Of a DNA stretch of 64,000 nt, positions 52,301 to 63,836 are shown piece by piece. The position numbers were made by a program, and so were the translations under genes. Origin of the DNA: Camarhynchus parvulus (lineage: Eukaryota > Chordata > Aves > Passeriformes > Thraupidae); NCBI RefSeq assembly GCF_901933205.1, contig NC_044572.1, positions 77,063,465 to 77,127,464 on the forward strand, in the 5' to 3' direction. The notes beneath the pieces are model-generated. The model searched no databases. It was given only the letters and a program-made list of their open reading frames with translations, and had not been told where the DNA came from. Every line of letters begins with the position of its first letter. Within the stretch, counting starts at the first letter, position 1.

Positions 52301-54500
52301 CCAGAATCCTATGCAAAAACTCAAACCCAGAAAAATGTGATTTGTGGAACATCAGTAAGGTCTGTCATTACTGTTCTCATTAAGATATAGTAAACCAATC
52401 ACTACTAGAAAGCCAATAAAACAAGGATGGGGAAAATGGGTGCTAAATGAGAGCCACTGGAATAGACAGAACAAAAGACCAGCAGCTGTTCTCCTGCCAC
52501 ACTGGGTACCTCTAGTAGCCCTGCTTCTCAAGGGTGTGCACAGCCTGTGATTAAAACATCTCCTATTTGAGTTTAAGGCTTAAAGAACTAACTTCAAAGT
52601 TTTGGAGACAATTTTGTGGCTAGGAAACTTACAGTCTTGCTGCTATGAGATTTGCCTTATTCCCAAAGTGAAAAGAAGAGCTAGGGGCAGACCTGGTTTC
52701 TGAACAGTATGGAACTGAATAAAGTTTTTAAAAAAATATTCTATTACTTTTTTATCTCCTAATGTGAACAGCTCTGTTTCTTGAATTGTGCTTGAATTGA
52801 GTTCAGTACAATTTGTTTGATTCTCAAGAGAGACTGAATGTCAAACTTTACCGAGTGTTGATCTAAAATTACTGGCCAGCTGAACCAGCAGTGATGTTCA
52901 GCAAGTTATGCATTTTGCAGCAACCTGATGACATTACAAAAAACAGACTGATAGGACTGCTAGGAAGATTTCACTCTAACCTCAGCAGGAATATCCTGTA
53001 AAGCCTTTGAATTTTTGCTTAGTAAGTGAAAAAAACTTTTAACTCCATCAAATCTGTATCTCACCTGACTGAACAGTCTCAAAAAAAAATCATCTTGATC
53101 AAGCCAAAACATCAAGAAATTCAGTTAGCCTCCTGATGCAATAGGAGGCTCAAAGAGATGTCAGACCTAAATTGTGGAAGGAAGACAAGCTAAAAAGAGA
53201 GACAATACATTTAAACAGCCATAAGAGTAAGAGCTGTAATTAATATTTATTGCATAGACAAGCAAATATGCTAAAAGAGACACAAGAATCCTGCCAAGCT
53301 GAAAAGGCTTGGTAGCCCTGTGGTGGCCAGTTCACACATAATAGTGTTGTCTCCAGGAAACAAAAGAATTGTGTCATGTGTTCTGTGTCCCAACTCCTGT
53401 GGCCATGTTTCAAAACATTCACTCCTTTCCTCTCTTTGCCAACAAACATCAACAAAAAAGCAAAACAATTCCTTCTGCTTACCGAACTCTATAGCCAGAT
53501 CTTGACCCCACCATGATAAATGCAGCAAGCAAAGCTCTGCCTGTCCTGGAGAAGACACTTTTTCATAGCAGTGAAGGAAACCACCTGCACATTGCTGCTC
53601 CTTTTGCTGGCTATGTTTTTCCCATGGATGCAGTGCCATGATTTCTAAAGCTGACCACTTCGCAGCTCATATGTATTCATGTTGCATGAAATGTGGTGAG
53701 GAGGTTAAATATAAAACAGGATGTAAAAATTTAATATATATATAGATGATGAAATGAGAGGCAGAAAATCAACTAAATTACAGTCAAGATAAATGTCAAG
53801 AGTTGAATGCAGAAAGAAAATGTGTATTGTTGAATAAAAAGAGCAAACCACATGATCAGCATCTCAAAAATCTTGAAAAATAACTTTAAATACTGTGAAT
53901 TACGTGCAATGAGCCCACAATGAAAGCAGAGCAGAAGATGTACTAAAGAAATGTATTGTAAGAAAATGCTTTCTTGCAGCAGTGGCAACAAATCTGAGAC
54001 ATTTTTTTTGAGACACTTAAATTCACAGAAATGTGATGCAGTGATAAGAAGTTCCTGAAGGAAGACTAAGTACTTGATGCACCCATCAAGTCCCAATACT
54101 AATTCAGTACACTTACATGAAACTGGAGTACACGGTGATCTGGAAAAGGCAATGGTCAGGGGAGACAGAGACCAAACAGACCTCTTGGTTCAGAGCTGGG
54201 AGAAGGAAAGTGCCAGCAGAAATTCAGAAGTCACTGACTGTTCAGATACTGGCAGCCACACACACATGTGCCTGGAAATGCTGTCATGTAGGACACTAAA
54301 ACATATTTGTTGTACTGTTTCTTCAAGGAGGTATCTTATCCTGTACAGGCACTGAAGTTAAGTGTATAGAACCAACTACAGGGCAAGTGGTAGGCATTGC
54401 TTCTAGGAAGCCATTTCATTATGCATAATTTAACATTACTTTAGGGTTTTTTCCATTCCCAAAATTCACCATTAAAACAGTAGCAGGAAAAAAAGAGAAA

Positions 54501-54848
54501 GAGGAGAGGAGAGGAGAGGAGAGGAGAGGAGAGGAGAGGAGAGGAGAGGAGAGGAGAGGAGAGGAGAGGAGAGGAGAGGAGAGGAGAGGAGAGGAGAGGA
54601 GAGGAGAGGAGAGGAGAGGAGAGGAGAGGAGAGGAGAGGAGAGGAGAGGAGAGGAGAGGAGAGGAGAGGAGAGGAGAGGAGAGGGAGAGGAGAGGAGAGG
54701 AGAGGAGAGGAGAGGAGAGGAGAGGAGAGGAGAGGAGAGGAGAGGAGAGGAGAGGAGAGGAGAGGAGAGGAGAGGAGAGGAGAGGAGAGGAGAGGAGAGG
54801 AGAGGAGAGGAGAGGAGAGGAGAGGAGAGGAGAGGAGAGGAGAGGAGA
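54501..54848. repeat. (GGAGA)n pentanucleotide array
   Basis: About 348 bases of GGAGA units (about 70 copies) on the + strand are almost perfect. The only break I see is one extra G in the unit at 54,681-54,686. The array lies about 2.2 kb beyond the predicted 3' end of BASP1. It passes directly into an (AAAGA)n array. The long ORFs across it on the minus strand (LLSSP and LFFSF repeats) are artefacts of the repeat. Confidence 0.98.
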
Positions 54849-55000
54849 GAAAAGAAAAGAAAAGAAAAGAAAAGAAAAGAAAAGAAAAGAAAAGAAAAGA
54901 AAAGAAAAGAAAAGAAAAGAAAAGAAAAGAAAAGAAAAGAAAAGAAAAGAAAAGAAAAGAAAAGAAAAGAAAAGAAAAGAAAAGAAAAGAAAAGAGAAAA
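54849..55000. repeat. (AAAGA)n pentanucleotide array, contiguous with the GGAGA array
   Basis: About 29 uninterrupted AAAGA units follow the GGAGA array with no spacer and end in GAAAAG before unique sequence at about 55,001. Together the two arrays make about 500 bases of pure purine on the + strand. The unit changes from GGAGA to AAAGA at one point and the two types are not interleaved. Confidence 0.98.
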
Positions 55001-57049
55001 GTTGCTGTACATTTAAAGGCATCTGAGCTTCTCTTTGCTGTGCAAGTGCAAGCAAAGTATGAGCAAAGTCAATGGCACTGACCTTCCTATTGTTGAAAGG
55101 AAAGCAAGAGATTCTTGACAGTTTCCAGGGCAAAACAAGGGAGACCTTGCAAACATGTCTCTGTGGGGGCTCTAAACAATAGCAAAGGTTCTTTCCCAGG
55201 GTTGAATTTCTCTATTCCTTTGGCACACTTTCACAAAAGGGTTGGGTCCTTTGAGGTTATCTGCAATGTGCTTACGCTCAGAGCATTAACATGCCTGTTA
55301 GCTCTGTACCTTCAGCATACTTTTAGTGTCATTAAAGAGTGATTATATTGCAGAAAAAAATATATCTTGGAGATGAGACACTGGACTGAAGAAAAGCAAG
55401 CCTCCAGGCTCTCGCCTCTTCTCATGGCTCTTCAGGCAAGCAACATGCATCACATTTCTATTAACCATATATGTTTAGTTCATAAGCTCTTTGAACAGAG
55501 GTTCTTTCTTTCCTTGTGTGTGTAGGTATAGAATAACAGCATTTTGGAGCAGTGGCCTGGGCCAGAATGCCTTCAAAGCATCAGTTGTACACTAAGAAAT
55601 TTAGCAACTATGAAAAAAACAATTTTTCAGGCCTCTCTATTAATAAAAATATTTAAAACATGATACGGCAATTTTCCTTTTATATTTTTTGAGAGTACTG
55701 AAGAGTTTGAAGTGCACTGATCTTTGGTTGTGCTGACTCTCAATTTCCCAAACACACGTGCATATTTCTTTGACCATATGTTTTTGATTTCCAGCCATGT
55801 GAGGCACAACATTTCTTTGCAGTATTGACCCTGTTGGGACAAAAGTGCCATCAGCAAGCAGGTTGTGAGAACAAGAGCGCATGTGGTGAGACTTTGCTGT
55901 CCACAGCTGCAGAGGCTGCTGGGTTTGGATACAGCTGTGGAGCACAGGGGTATTTTTAATTACCTCAAAGAATTAAAGCAGAGACAGCATTCAGCATCAC
56001 ATTAAGGATGCAAAAGCTTCATGGTGGTGCAAGAATTCATGGAGGTGAATGACCTGATCTAAACCAAACTGAACTATTCCTGACTGTTCCAGTAAGCTTA
56101 TCCCAGGGGCACAGCTGCATAACAATATTGCCAGCATGGTATGGGAAGTTTGCATTTCTGAAAATAAATTAGGATTAGCATTATGCAAGTCTGTAGAGTG
56201 AATCATCCTCACTGCATGGAAAGAAAGTATTTGAAATCATTTATACCATTTTAAAACACCATTTTCTTTATTTACTAAACACAAGCCTGCTCATCCCTTT
56301 GCTATGTGTACCAGTTGTGTTTCTGTTTATAACTGCCCACTTCTTTCAGAACTTCTGCTCTACCTAAAAGTTTACTAATAGGCAGGCTAAATATGCTGCT
56401 TTAACTGGTTCTGTGAATCCCAGGCTCTGCCCTAAAATTGTTGTCCGTATCCACCAATGACACCACTCAGCAGAAAGTGCAATTACTCAGCTGTTCTGTT
56501 GAATAATAATGAAGCAAGTAGGCAAGAGCAGTGAAAAATGTTTATGCTGGGCTAAACTCTACTCAGCTACACAAGCTCATCCATATTTGAAATACACAGG
56601 ACTGGCCTTTTGTGGCAGCAGTTGTTTATCCCCTACGCAATAGTAATGGGGAAAAGAACAAAGTGTATTAGCACTAGAAATACTTTAATAGACTAGGATT
56701 AAATTTAATTGCCTCATTATAAAAGATCAGTTTATCAAATCCACTGTCTTAGTCCCAATTAAAACTCAGTCAGTATGCCTGTGGCTCTTCAAAATAGCAA
56801 GAGAGCATTTTTCACATGTTAAGACAGGCAGAAACCATTTCTATTTTGACTAGGATAAAACATATTTGAGATGCACCGTTCATTGGCCACTTCTTCCAAC
56901 CTCACCTAAGAACACTTGTGGCTGTTGGAGAGTGACTGTTTATAGGAAAGTAAACAGCCCCCATACTTATTCTCTAAGTGTAAGAACCTCCTTTGCCTAG
57001 TTCTCAAGGGGTAAAAGTGAAGATTTAATCAGTCTTTACACTTATATAT
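55001..57049. other. Intergenic DNA just downstream of BASP1
   Basis: About 2 kb of AT-rich DNA between the predicted BASP1 3' end and the pentanucleotide arrays. No gene or recognised repeat is seen. If transcription of BASP1 runs past 57,068, part of this could be an extended 3' UTR. Confidence 0.55.
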
Positions 57050-57067
57050 TTTTTAAATTATTTAACT

Positions 57068-57073
57068 TTTATT
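57068..57073 (-). promoter_or_regulatory. Distal poly(A) signal AATAAA of BASP1
   Basis: The + strand reads TTTATT, which is AATAAA on the gene strand, in the context CAGTAATAAAAGTT. Two UGUA motifs (complements at 57,090-57,093 and 57,096-57,099) lie 17-28 bases upstream, the usual place for CFIm-binding elements. The 30 bases downstream are A/T-rich with one GTGT-like stretch, so the downstream element is modest. This is the best-formed signal within 1 kb of the stop codon, and I take it as the main 3' end. Confidence 0.65.
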
Positions 57074-57649
57074 ACTGTTGCACCATTTATACAGTTACAT
57101 ATAATTTCAATGCATCCATTGTACATTTTGTTTTTTCATTTGTTTTCCAATGAGTGTGTGTTGGTGTCTGTGACACAGAATGGAAGAGAAACTGGAACTG
57201 CAATGAACGCAGACTTTTTCATTTCCACTGACCAATAAACAGAACTACAGGTGCACCCAACCACGGACATGCATTAACTCGTCATGAGAAATCTAGGTAG
57301 GCTAAGTAGGATGAGAATGCTTTTTACTCCCAAAAAATATTTGGAGAGGAAGAATTGGAGGATTGGCATTGAGAAATATGTGGACAGCTAAGTGGGTTTT
57401 GTCTGAAAGTTGGCATTCATCCACTGCATAAAAAAAATATCAAAATAAGAAAGGCTGTAAATAAAAAAAAAAAACCACAGAAAATACTGCTTTCATAAAG
57501 ATCTGATTGCCTTGGCACAAACCTAGTGGGCAGAATCAAATGCATCACTCCCAAACCCCATTATAGAACAAAAAGAAGATTTCGATACACTGGTGGAGTG
57601 CATTTACAGCAGTTCAGATACAAAAGATGTGCTGTACTTTCAGACATCC

Positions 57650-57670
57650 ATTTATTTATTTATTTATTTT
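57650..57670 (-). repeat. (AAAT)n run giving four overlapping AATAAA hexamers; possible proximal poly(A) site
   Basis: On the + strand this is five ATTT units; on the mRNA strand it reads AAATAAATAAAT and so on. AATAAA occurs four times in register (complements 57,651-57,656, 57,655-57,660, 57,659-57,664 and 57,663-57,668), about 260 bases after the stop codon. It may be only a tetranucleotide microsatellite, but it could also support a short-UTR transcript. Neither use is shown by the sequence. Confidence 0.6.
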
Positions 57671-57926
57671 AATCCAGGACTTGTGTCAAGTTGGCAGAAA
57701 GTATATTAGATATTTCCCCACAAAAATACTATATGGATTCTCCCCCCTCCCTCCCTCCCAACTTGATGGGACATCCTTTTCACTTTTTCTCTTTTGTTTT
57801 TTTTTTCTCCTTCTTTTCTGGGCAATACATATTTGCTATTTCAGATCTGAAACGAGTTAGTATAGCTGAAAAAATTAAAAAAAGACACGGGTTGTTTTAA
57901 GTGGTTGTTTCAACAGGCTGTCCAAT

Positions 57927-58658
57927 TTAATCTTGCACTGCTATGGTTTGATCCGAATTAGTGGCTGGAACTTCAGAAGGTTTCGCTTCCTCTGGAGGGG
58001 CTGCAGGGTCCGAGGTCTTAGCAGTGGAACTAGGTGCTGCTGTTGCCGCCGGCTCCTTGGAAGAGGGCGCAGCCTCGTTGCTGCTAGGTTTTGAGTCTGA
58101 AGCTGGGGCCACTTCACTTTTAGTTTCTTGGGCTGCAGGCGTTGCGGGAGCCTCAGTCTTTTTGGCTTCCCCTTCCTCTTTGCTCTTGTCATCTGCTTTA
58201 CTGGGAGCTGTGGCTTCTGAAGGCTGGGAAGCTTTTGCATCGGTGCTAGGCTCAGAGGGTTTGGGCGCTTCGCTACTGGCAGCAGGAGCAGAGGCAGCAG
58301 TCGGCTCCTCTTGCTTGGGTGCCTGCTCGGTGTTCTTCTGTGGCTCTACTTTTGCATCGACAACGGCCTCTGACTTCTCAGGTTCTGTTTTCTGGGTTTC
58401 TTCCTGGGTCACTGTTTTCTCCTTCTCCCCTTCTTTTTCTTCCGTCTTATTGGCAGTGACCTGAGTATCCTTTTCTCCTTTCTCCTCCTTGTTGTTCTCC
58501 TTCACTTCTGTGGTCTCTGTGGTTTTCTGGGCATCCTCAGTCTCCTTTGGAGTTTCCTCTTCCTCAGTTGCTGCTCCTTCAGCCTTCTTGTCTTTGTCTT
58601 TAGCTTTTTCGTCATTGACACTGTATCCCTTCTTCTTCTTGCTCAGTTTGCCTCCCAT
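57927..58658 (-). CDS. BASP1: Brain acid soluble protein 1 (BASP1 / CAP-23 / NAP-22), complete
   Basis: This encodes a 243-residue protein starting MGGKLSKKKKGYSVNDEK and ending TNSDQTIAVQD, which I recognise as BASP1. Gly2 is the expected N-myristoylation site. The basic cluster K4, K7-K10 around Ser6 is the effector domain, which in the family binds acidic phospholipids and calmodulin and is controlled by PKC at that serine. The rest is disordered: Lys/Glu-rich to about residue 110, then Ala/Pro/Ser-rich. Cys, Trp, Phe, His and Arg are absent, and there is one Tyr (Y12), one Leu (L5) and one Ile. BASP1 is known to act at the inner face of the plasma membrane in growth cones and, in the nucleus, as a WT1 co-repressor. 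The length is near that of the chicken protein. The start context is strong (A at -3, G at +4), and the splice acceptor lies 9 bases upstream. The exon is richer in GC and CpG than its surroundings. No frameshift or internal stop is seen. Confidence 0.97.
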   Translation of the reverse strand: MGGKLSKKKKGYSVNDEKAKDKDKKAEGAATEEEETPKETEDAQKTTETTEVKENNKEEKGEKDTQVTANKTEEKEGEKEKTVTQEETQKTEPEKSEAVVDAKVEPQKNTEQAPKQEEPTAASAPAASSEAPKPSEPSTDAKASQPSEATAPSKADDKSKEEGEAKKTEAPATPAAQETKSEVAPASDSKPSSNEAAPSSKEPAATAAPSSTAKTSDPAAPPEEAKPSEVPATNSDQTIAVQD

Positions 58659-58667
58659 GTTGGAGCT

Positions 58668-58686
58668 CTGTAACAGAAAAGAGAAA
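58668..58686 (-). other. 3' splice site (acceptor) before the BASP1 coding exon
   Basis: On the gene strand the 19 bases read CCCTTTCTCTTTTCTGTTAC followed by AG at 58,669-58,668. This is an almost unbroken pyrimidine tract ending in a canonical TTACAG. The exon then starts AGCTCCAACATGG. A second AG two bases on (58,667-58,666) could serve as a NAG-type alternative and would change only two untranslated bases. The site fits the known intron in the BASP1 5' UTR. Confidence 0.9.
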
Positions 58687-61600
58687 GGGGTTGATTACAC
58701 AAAGCCCAGTATTCACCACTGAGAGAATCAACAGAGTGCAAAGGAAAAATTTATTCTGGTTCCTGAAAAGGAGACCACATGAGGTTGGGTAAGATGTTGC
58801 CAGCTGAATGTACTGATGCTGCAGAGCATCACTGCCACTGAGCTTACATCCTGCTCAGCCCTGCAGAATTTCAGTCAGCAAACACCCTTCTGCCACACCC
58901 CCTTGCAAACAGTCCTGCAAACACCTCTAACCCTGGTTACAGTTCAGCGGGGAGGAAGGGGTCAGAATAACAAGAAGCAGGAGGATAATGGAGGACTAAC
59001 ATACAACCACAATCCTCTGTGGCCTGAGAAAGAGTGGAAGTAGAAAAAAGACATATTTATATTCAGGCTGGGAATGAACTAAATTTAGCTGTCAATCATG
59101 GCATCCACCCCTGGTTAACACAAAGTCCACCATCACTTTAGCAAAGGCTCTGAACCACCTTCTCATTGAAGTTGGAGAAATCAAAGGAAGCCTAGAGCCA
59201 GTGAGAAGGCTAATGCAGGAGACTGCATCTACTCCCTACACCTCACAGCCTGTCCCTCATGGCCAGTTTCCCTTGGATATTGGCCTTTGTAGAGAGCTGA
59301 TTGTACCAGGGGCCAGAAGCATGTGCTTCCCTCACCCACAGGGATGTGGGCACCCGCATCTGGCTGCCCCAGAAGCAGGAACAGCTTCCACACACAGAGT
59401 CCCACCCAGCCCTGCATCTTCCACAGGGATTGCCTGCCCAAAGCCCTGCATTCCCACACTCAGAAGATGGGAGACAGAGCCTGAAGCACAGCAAGACCAC
59501 TCCATAAGACAAAAGAAACAAATATGGGTACTTCTGACCACAAGCTTACACGTGGCATCTGACATGATGCAATAAAAAATGGGAGAAGAGAGGAGCATAT
59601 TTGTAGCCTCTGCTCCCAGTTTTCAAGCATGACAAGCAATAACTGCTCAGTTATTTAAAAGAAGTTGACCATGTGTATAACCATATTAGTATTTATATAG
59701 CCTTTATGTGGGAGTCTTAACTAAGAATACACAAAATCTTCCACTGTACTTCAAAGCAAACTTTGCCTATGAAAACAGGAGACACAGATATTATTAATAG
59801 GTCATTATTGAAAACAAAAACCTCTATGAATGGAGAAAAAAAAATACACTTTTAGTATTAAAGGAAATATTTAATTCATGATTAATGAAAGGTTAAGAAA
59901 AATATTTCTGTGTTTTCCACTATTTGAAAATAGGAGACTGTGACTTTTTTCAAAGAACTGTCAAACAAATGTTTAATGTAAGAACTTCTCCAAGGGAGAT
60001 GAATCATTCTAATTTTCCATTTTGCACAGGTAGATATAATTATAGGCTGTATTTTTTTCACACACTTGCTAAAACTGTGAATATAAATCAGTAAAAATCC
60101 GTATGATTGCTCATAGCAGGCTGAATATAAAGTAATATTACGTACAACTAAGAAGTAGCTGCCTCTCAGTCGATTATCTGCTACTACAAATGCAAGCCCC
60201 AGGCAGAGCCCAACAGCCAAATATCCACACATTTTGGGCAAGGCTGAGATATTATGGTCAGCAGAGATCTTTCTGACTTCAGCTTTCAAAAAGAGTAACA
60301 ATTTGCAAATTCTGTTGAAAGGTTATCACAAAGCCCTGTAAAATGGTAATGTGATGTTACTGAAACACTGCTTTATTGTCTGAAATTTTACAGGAACAGC
60401 AATAAAAGGATTAACTTCCACAGAGTCACAGCTGAGCAATCTAATCTCTACCTTCATTACAGAATTATCAGGTTTTTAGGTATTTAGGGCAGGCTGTGGA
60501 CATTAGTTCATTATCTGACAAACATATAGCCTTCTAGATTACTCCATAAATATTGCCCTGATTATTGTTTATGTGCAGTTACTGCCAAATACTTTGGGAG
60601 GGCTTTTGCAAGTCAGTCGGACTGGAGATTTCTATTGAAACCATGCGTGTATCCCAATTTGTAATCCCTAATTAAGCCTTTATTTATTTTTCAGCAAAGC
60701 CCAGGTACAGTGAGCTTAATTTCATTTGTTGTGTCTTTTGTATTTTTTCAAGATTTTGCTATTTCATAGATAGTAGCAACAGACCACAATTTATATTTCT
60801 TTCCACAACCATCTTTTGACCTCAGATATAGTTGGATACAGAATGTCTATGCCAAAGGACCTTTAAAAAATAGAGAAGCATACATACAAGAAATGTGCTC
60901 CCAAACTAAGAAAATAAACATGCACTGTCATTGCTTGGAGGTACACTGTGAAATCTGTGTCTCAACTGACATCAGAGCCAGCTATCTCAAGGTACTGGAG
61001 CAGGAGATGGGGAAGAGGCTCAGAGACTACCATTATGGTGTATTAGCAAATATTTACACTTACAAATGGACTGTCAACTTCCAGTAGAGTTTCAACTACT
61101 TTAACAGAATAAATTCACTCTTTGGGATGCTGAATCTCATACCTCCCTGTTAAAAACCTGCTTAAGATCATTGTGATAACAGCTGTGCCAGGCTATGATG
61201 CAAAAGCAGAGCAATCACTGGGGTCATCACCCAGGTAGCAATGCTACAAAGTCCCTTTTTCCCCAGATCTGATTTACAAACATTCCTCCTGTCCCCAGAC
61301 TGCTGATAACACATCTGGGCTCCCCTGTAACCTTTTTTTAGAAACAGCCCCACATGCTCCTCTTCTTAACACAGATGCTGGTCTTGTCCCTGTCCCAGCC
61401 TGAAGCACAGCTCTGAACCATCCAGTGCAGACCTAAAGGTGTGGCAGACACAAAGCAAGCCTTAAAAAGTCTTTAAAATTACAACCATCTGTACCCGCAA
61501 GAAGACCAGCATGTGAACCACAACACCTAAGCGTCTCCGTAATTGTGCTGGATATTGCTGCGGGGATAATCCCACCTGGTACTAAATGAAAGTGAAAGTC

Positions 61601-63836
61601 AATGAAATGTCTCCCAAGTGAAGCAAAGTGCAAAAAGTCATTGAGATGCGAATTCATACAGTGTTAAACCCGCTCTGTTTTACTACCTACATGTTAACAC
61701 CTAAAAAGAGTACAGACATCTTTCCTAACACCCACCAAGGGACTAAATTATGAAAAAAATGAAGGGAATGCACCCTCTGTCCCAGTGCGACTGGGGTCCT
61801 GGCTTCACTGCTCAGTCTCTCCCTTTGCCGCTGCCCCTCCCTAACCCCGTAATCACTGCATTCACCTTGTGAATGAGGGATCCAGGACCAAAGTTTGCCT
61901 ACAACTATTGACCACTATTTAGAGGCTGAACCCCAGGTCTTCACTTCCACTGGCAGGTACAGGTTTTGAGCTAGCTTGAGCAGCTGCCGGATGAACATAA
62001 TGCTCTCTGTAGCAAGCACATCCCAAATGAAGGTCCTTGACTATTTTTGTGCCGAGCACCATTGCTATAAAATGGCACAGCATTTGATGGCTGTGTCTTC
62101 TTACTGCTGGAAAGAAAAGGGTCTAGAGAGAGAGAGTCCAGAAGCCAATTTTATATAACAAGTTGTAATTTAGCAGTAATTTTCAGGGAACTTTGATGAA
62201 CGACTCTGCAGAGCAGTACTTTAGAATAGTGAGGGAAAATATAACACTTGGAAGCTACAATAGACTTTGTCTCCTTCCCAGGCTGGTCAATATACTTTGT
62301 ATTGCTCTTCTTATGGAAAGAGAAACCAGTCCAGAGATCACTGTGTCTGACTGTAGAAGAGCTACTCCTTGCAACAGGAGCAAGGATTTCTTCAGTTTCT
62401 AGAAGCTGTTATACATTTTGCACAACCTGAAATTTCCATTCTCCTGCAGGAAGCAGGAACAGAACCAGAGAAGTTGCATAGTTACCTTTCTTAATTTATA
62501 GTAGAAATAATCTCTGGGGTGGATTATTTAGATTAAAACATTTCGGGTGTAAAGGTCACCTGGAGAATGTTAAGCACTTTGAAATTTCCATATTTGTGAT
62601 AATCAGGACCCAAAGATTCAATGTCCATAAGATCATAATGCAAGAGGAAGAAGAACTCATGGAACATTTCAAATTCTCCATCTGAAGACTCATAAACATG
62701 AGTGCCTGGAATATGGGCAGCACACATTTGTACAGTTTGTAAAAATAATTATTATTTGCAAGTTTTATACTTCAAATTGTTCTTCTATATTGAAAAGGTC
62801 CCTAGAGTTAGACTCTTACTTCTCTTTTGTCAGTAAAGCTTTGTCTGCCCAATTAGCTTTATGTGCTTATAAACTCCTAAACATTTCTTTCAGCAGAGGC
62901 TTTCACACACCATTAAAGAGTCTGACTATTACAAGACTGGGTTAGTTATCACCCTCCCTCACAGTACTGCGGGCAGGGCAGCAGGAAAGGCCAAACTCAC
63001 AGATTGCACCTAATGTTACCTCAGTCTGATTGCCAAAGCTAAACTTCCAAAGCTCCTGTTTGACTGCGTGCAAAGCATTGGGAGTTCAGCCCATTGCCAG
63101 AAAAACCAGTTCAGGAAGACAATGGGTGCCTTCTGAAATTCCACAGCCTCCAGCGCAGGGCAGGCACGTGCGGTGGCTCAGGCCAAAGTAGCCCTTGCAC
63201 AAGCCTGTTCCCAGGCATGAGTTATCTCACACTGCCTGCAGACAAAAATGCACATCCCTCACAAGGCAGAGTTTCAACACTCCAAATCAAATGAAATACT
63301 GATCCCAGAACGTGCCCCATCCCCCAGCTGCTGAAAAGGAATAGAAAGATCTTGAAGAAACCATCACACCTCTGTACCCCAGTGATTCACCCTACACCTT
63401 CATTTAAAAAAAAGGGGCAAAAAGTTTTATTTAAGGGATACATATGGGAACAGAAAGAAACAAGGGGCATGCAAATGCTGGTTTTGAAAGATTTTCTGAA
63501 ATTTTTATGAAAGAAAAACACCCAAAATTTACTGCTTCTCAAAATAAACAATAGAATTTCATTCTTCCCATTACACGTACACACACTCAAGAGAAATTTC
63601 TATCCTTGCCAGGTCAATCAGTTTTCCAGGTTAATGTTAGAAAATATCTGTTAGCATAACCTTAGACAGAATTAGACTTGCTAGCTTTGCCTTTTAGCAA
63701 CAGAGCCATGTTTTTCTGTTCTTTCTCCATTATCTTCACTCATCTTTTGTTTTGTCTGTTTTTACTTGGAATTAACAGAACAGAAATGCTAGGTGTCACT
63801 CAGGTTCAAGCCTCATCAAGTCTCAGAATCTATGGC

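Larger units (their letters stand above)
44454..54500. other. Gene-free intergenic DNA between the two large purine arrays
   Basis: It holds the dispersed repeat pair, the 17-bp duplication, the G-quadruplex motif and small hairpins listed separately. A GC-richer patch at about 48,930-49,200 is unassigned. Frames are at most 122 codons (53,271-53,639 minus) with no recognisable domain. Confidence 0.6.
57050..57926 (-). other. BASP1: BASP1 3' UTR (predicted)
   Basis: About 880 bases follow the TAA at 57,927-57,929. Read on the mRNA strand, the first 200 bases are purine-rich, with A runs and a GGGAGGGAGGG stretch at about 57,741-57,760. An (AAAT)n run with overlapping AATAAA hexamers follows at 57,650-57,670. 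The remainder is AT-rich and ends at a conventional poly(A) signal. No second gene is seen inside. The + strand ORFs at 57,627-57,860 and 57,691-57,900 run antisense through this UTR, and I read them as chance frames. Confidence 0.7.
57050..58667 (-). other. BASP1: BASP1 terminal coding exon (exon 2): 9 nt 5' UTR, full CDS and 3' UTR
   Basis: The exon runs from the splice acceptor (first exon base 58,667) to a predicted cleavage site 10-25 bases beyond the AATAAA at 57,068-57,073. It therefore holds all the coding sequence in one piece, which is the known BASP1 gene structure (non-coding exon 1, coding exon 2). The 5' border is well supported by the acceptor. The 3' border is inferred from the poly(A) signal and is uncertain by tens of bases. 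If the proximal AATAAA cluster near 57,651-57,668 is used instead, the exon ends near 57,640. Confidence 0.75.

Noticed and set aside
54419..55133. 197- and 230-codon ORFs of Leu/Ser/Pro and Phe repeats
   Set aside because: They are translations of the GGAGA/AAAGA arrays. Pentamer repeats stay open in a frame when the unit lacks stops.
57941..58240. 99-codon minus-strand ORF in a second frame of BASP1
   Set aside because: It lies out of frame inside the coding exon, and its Pro/Arg/Gln-rich content is a frame-shifted image of BASP1.
57961..58464. 167-codon plus-strand ORF over the BASP1 exon
   Set aside because: It is antisense to BASP1 and kept open by the Lys/Glu/Ala/Pro codon bias of the real gene. 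There are no separate gene signals.
59882..60301. 139-codon minus-strand ORF inside BASP1 intron 1
   Set aside because: It has no recognisable family and AT-rich composition. I cannot support splice sites joining it to BASP1.
61780..61870. GC-richer patch in intron 1 considered as BASP1 exon 1 or promoter
   Set aside because: It is too short, has few CpGs, and has no donor site I can defend. BASP1 exon 1 is expected in a CpG-rich setting.
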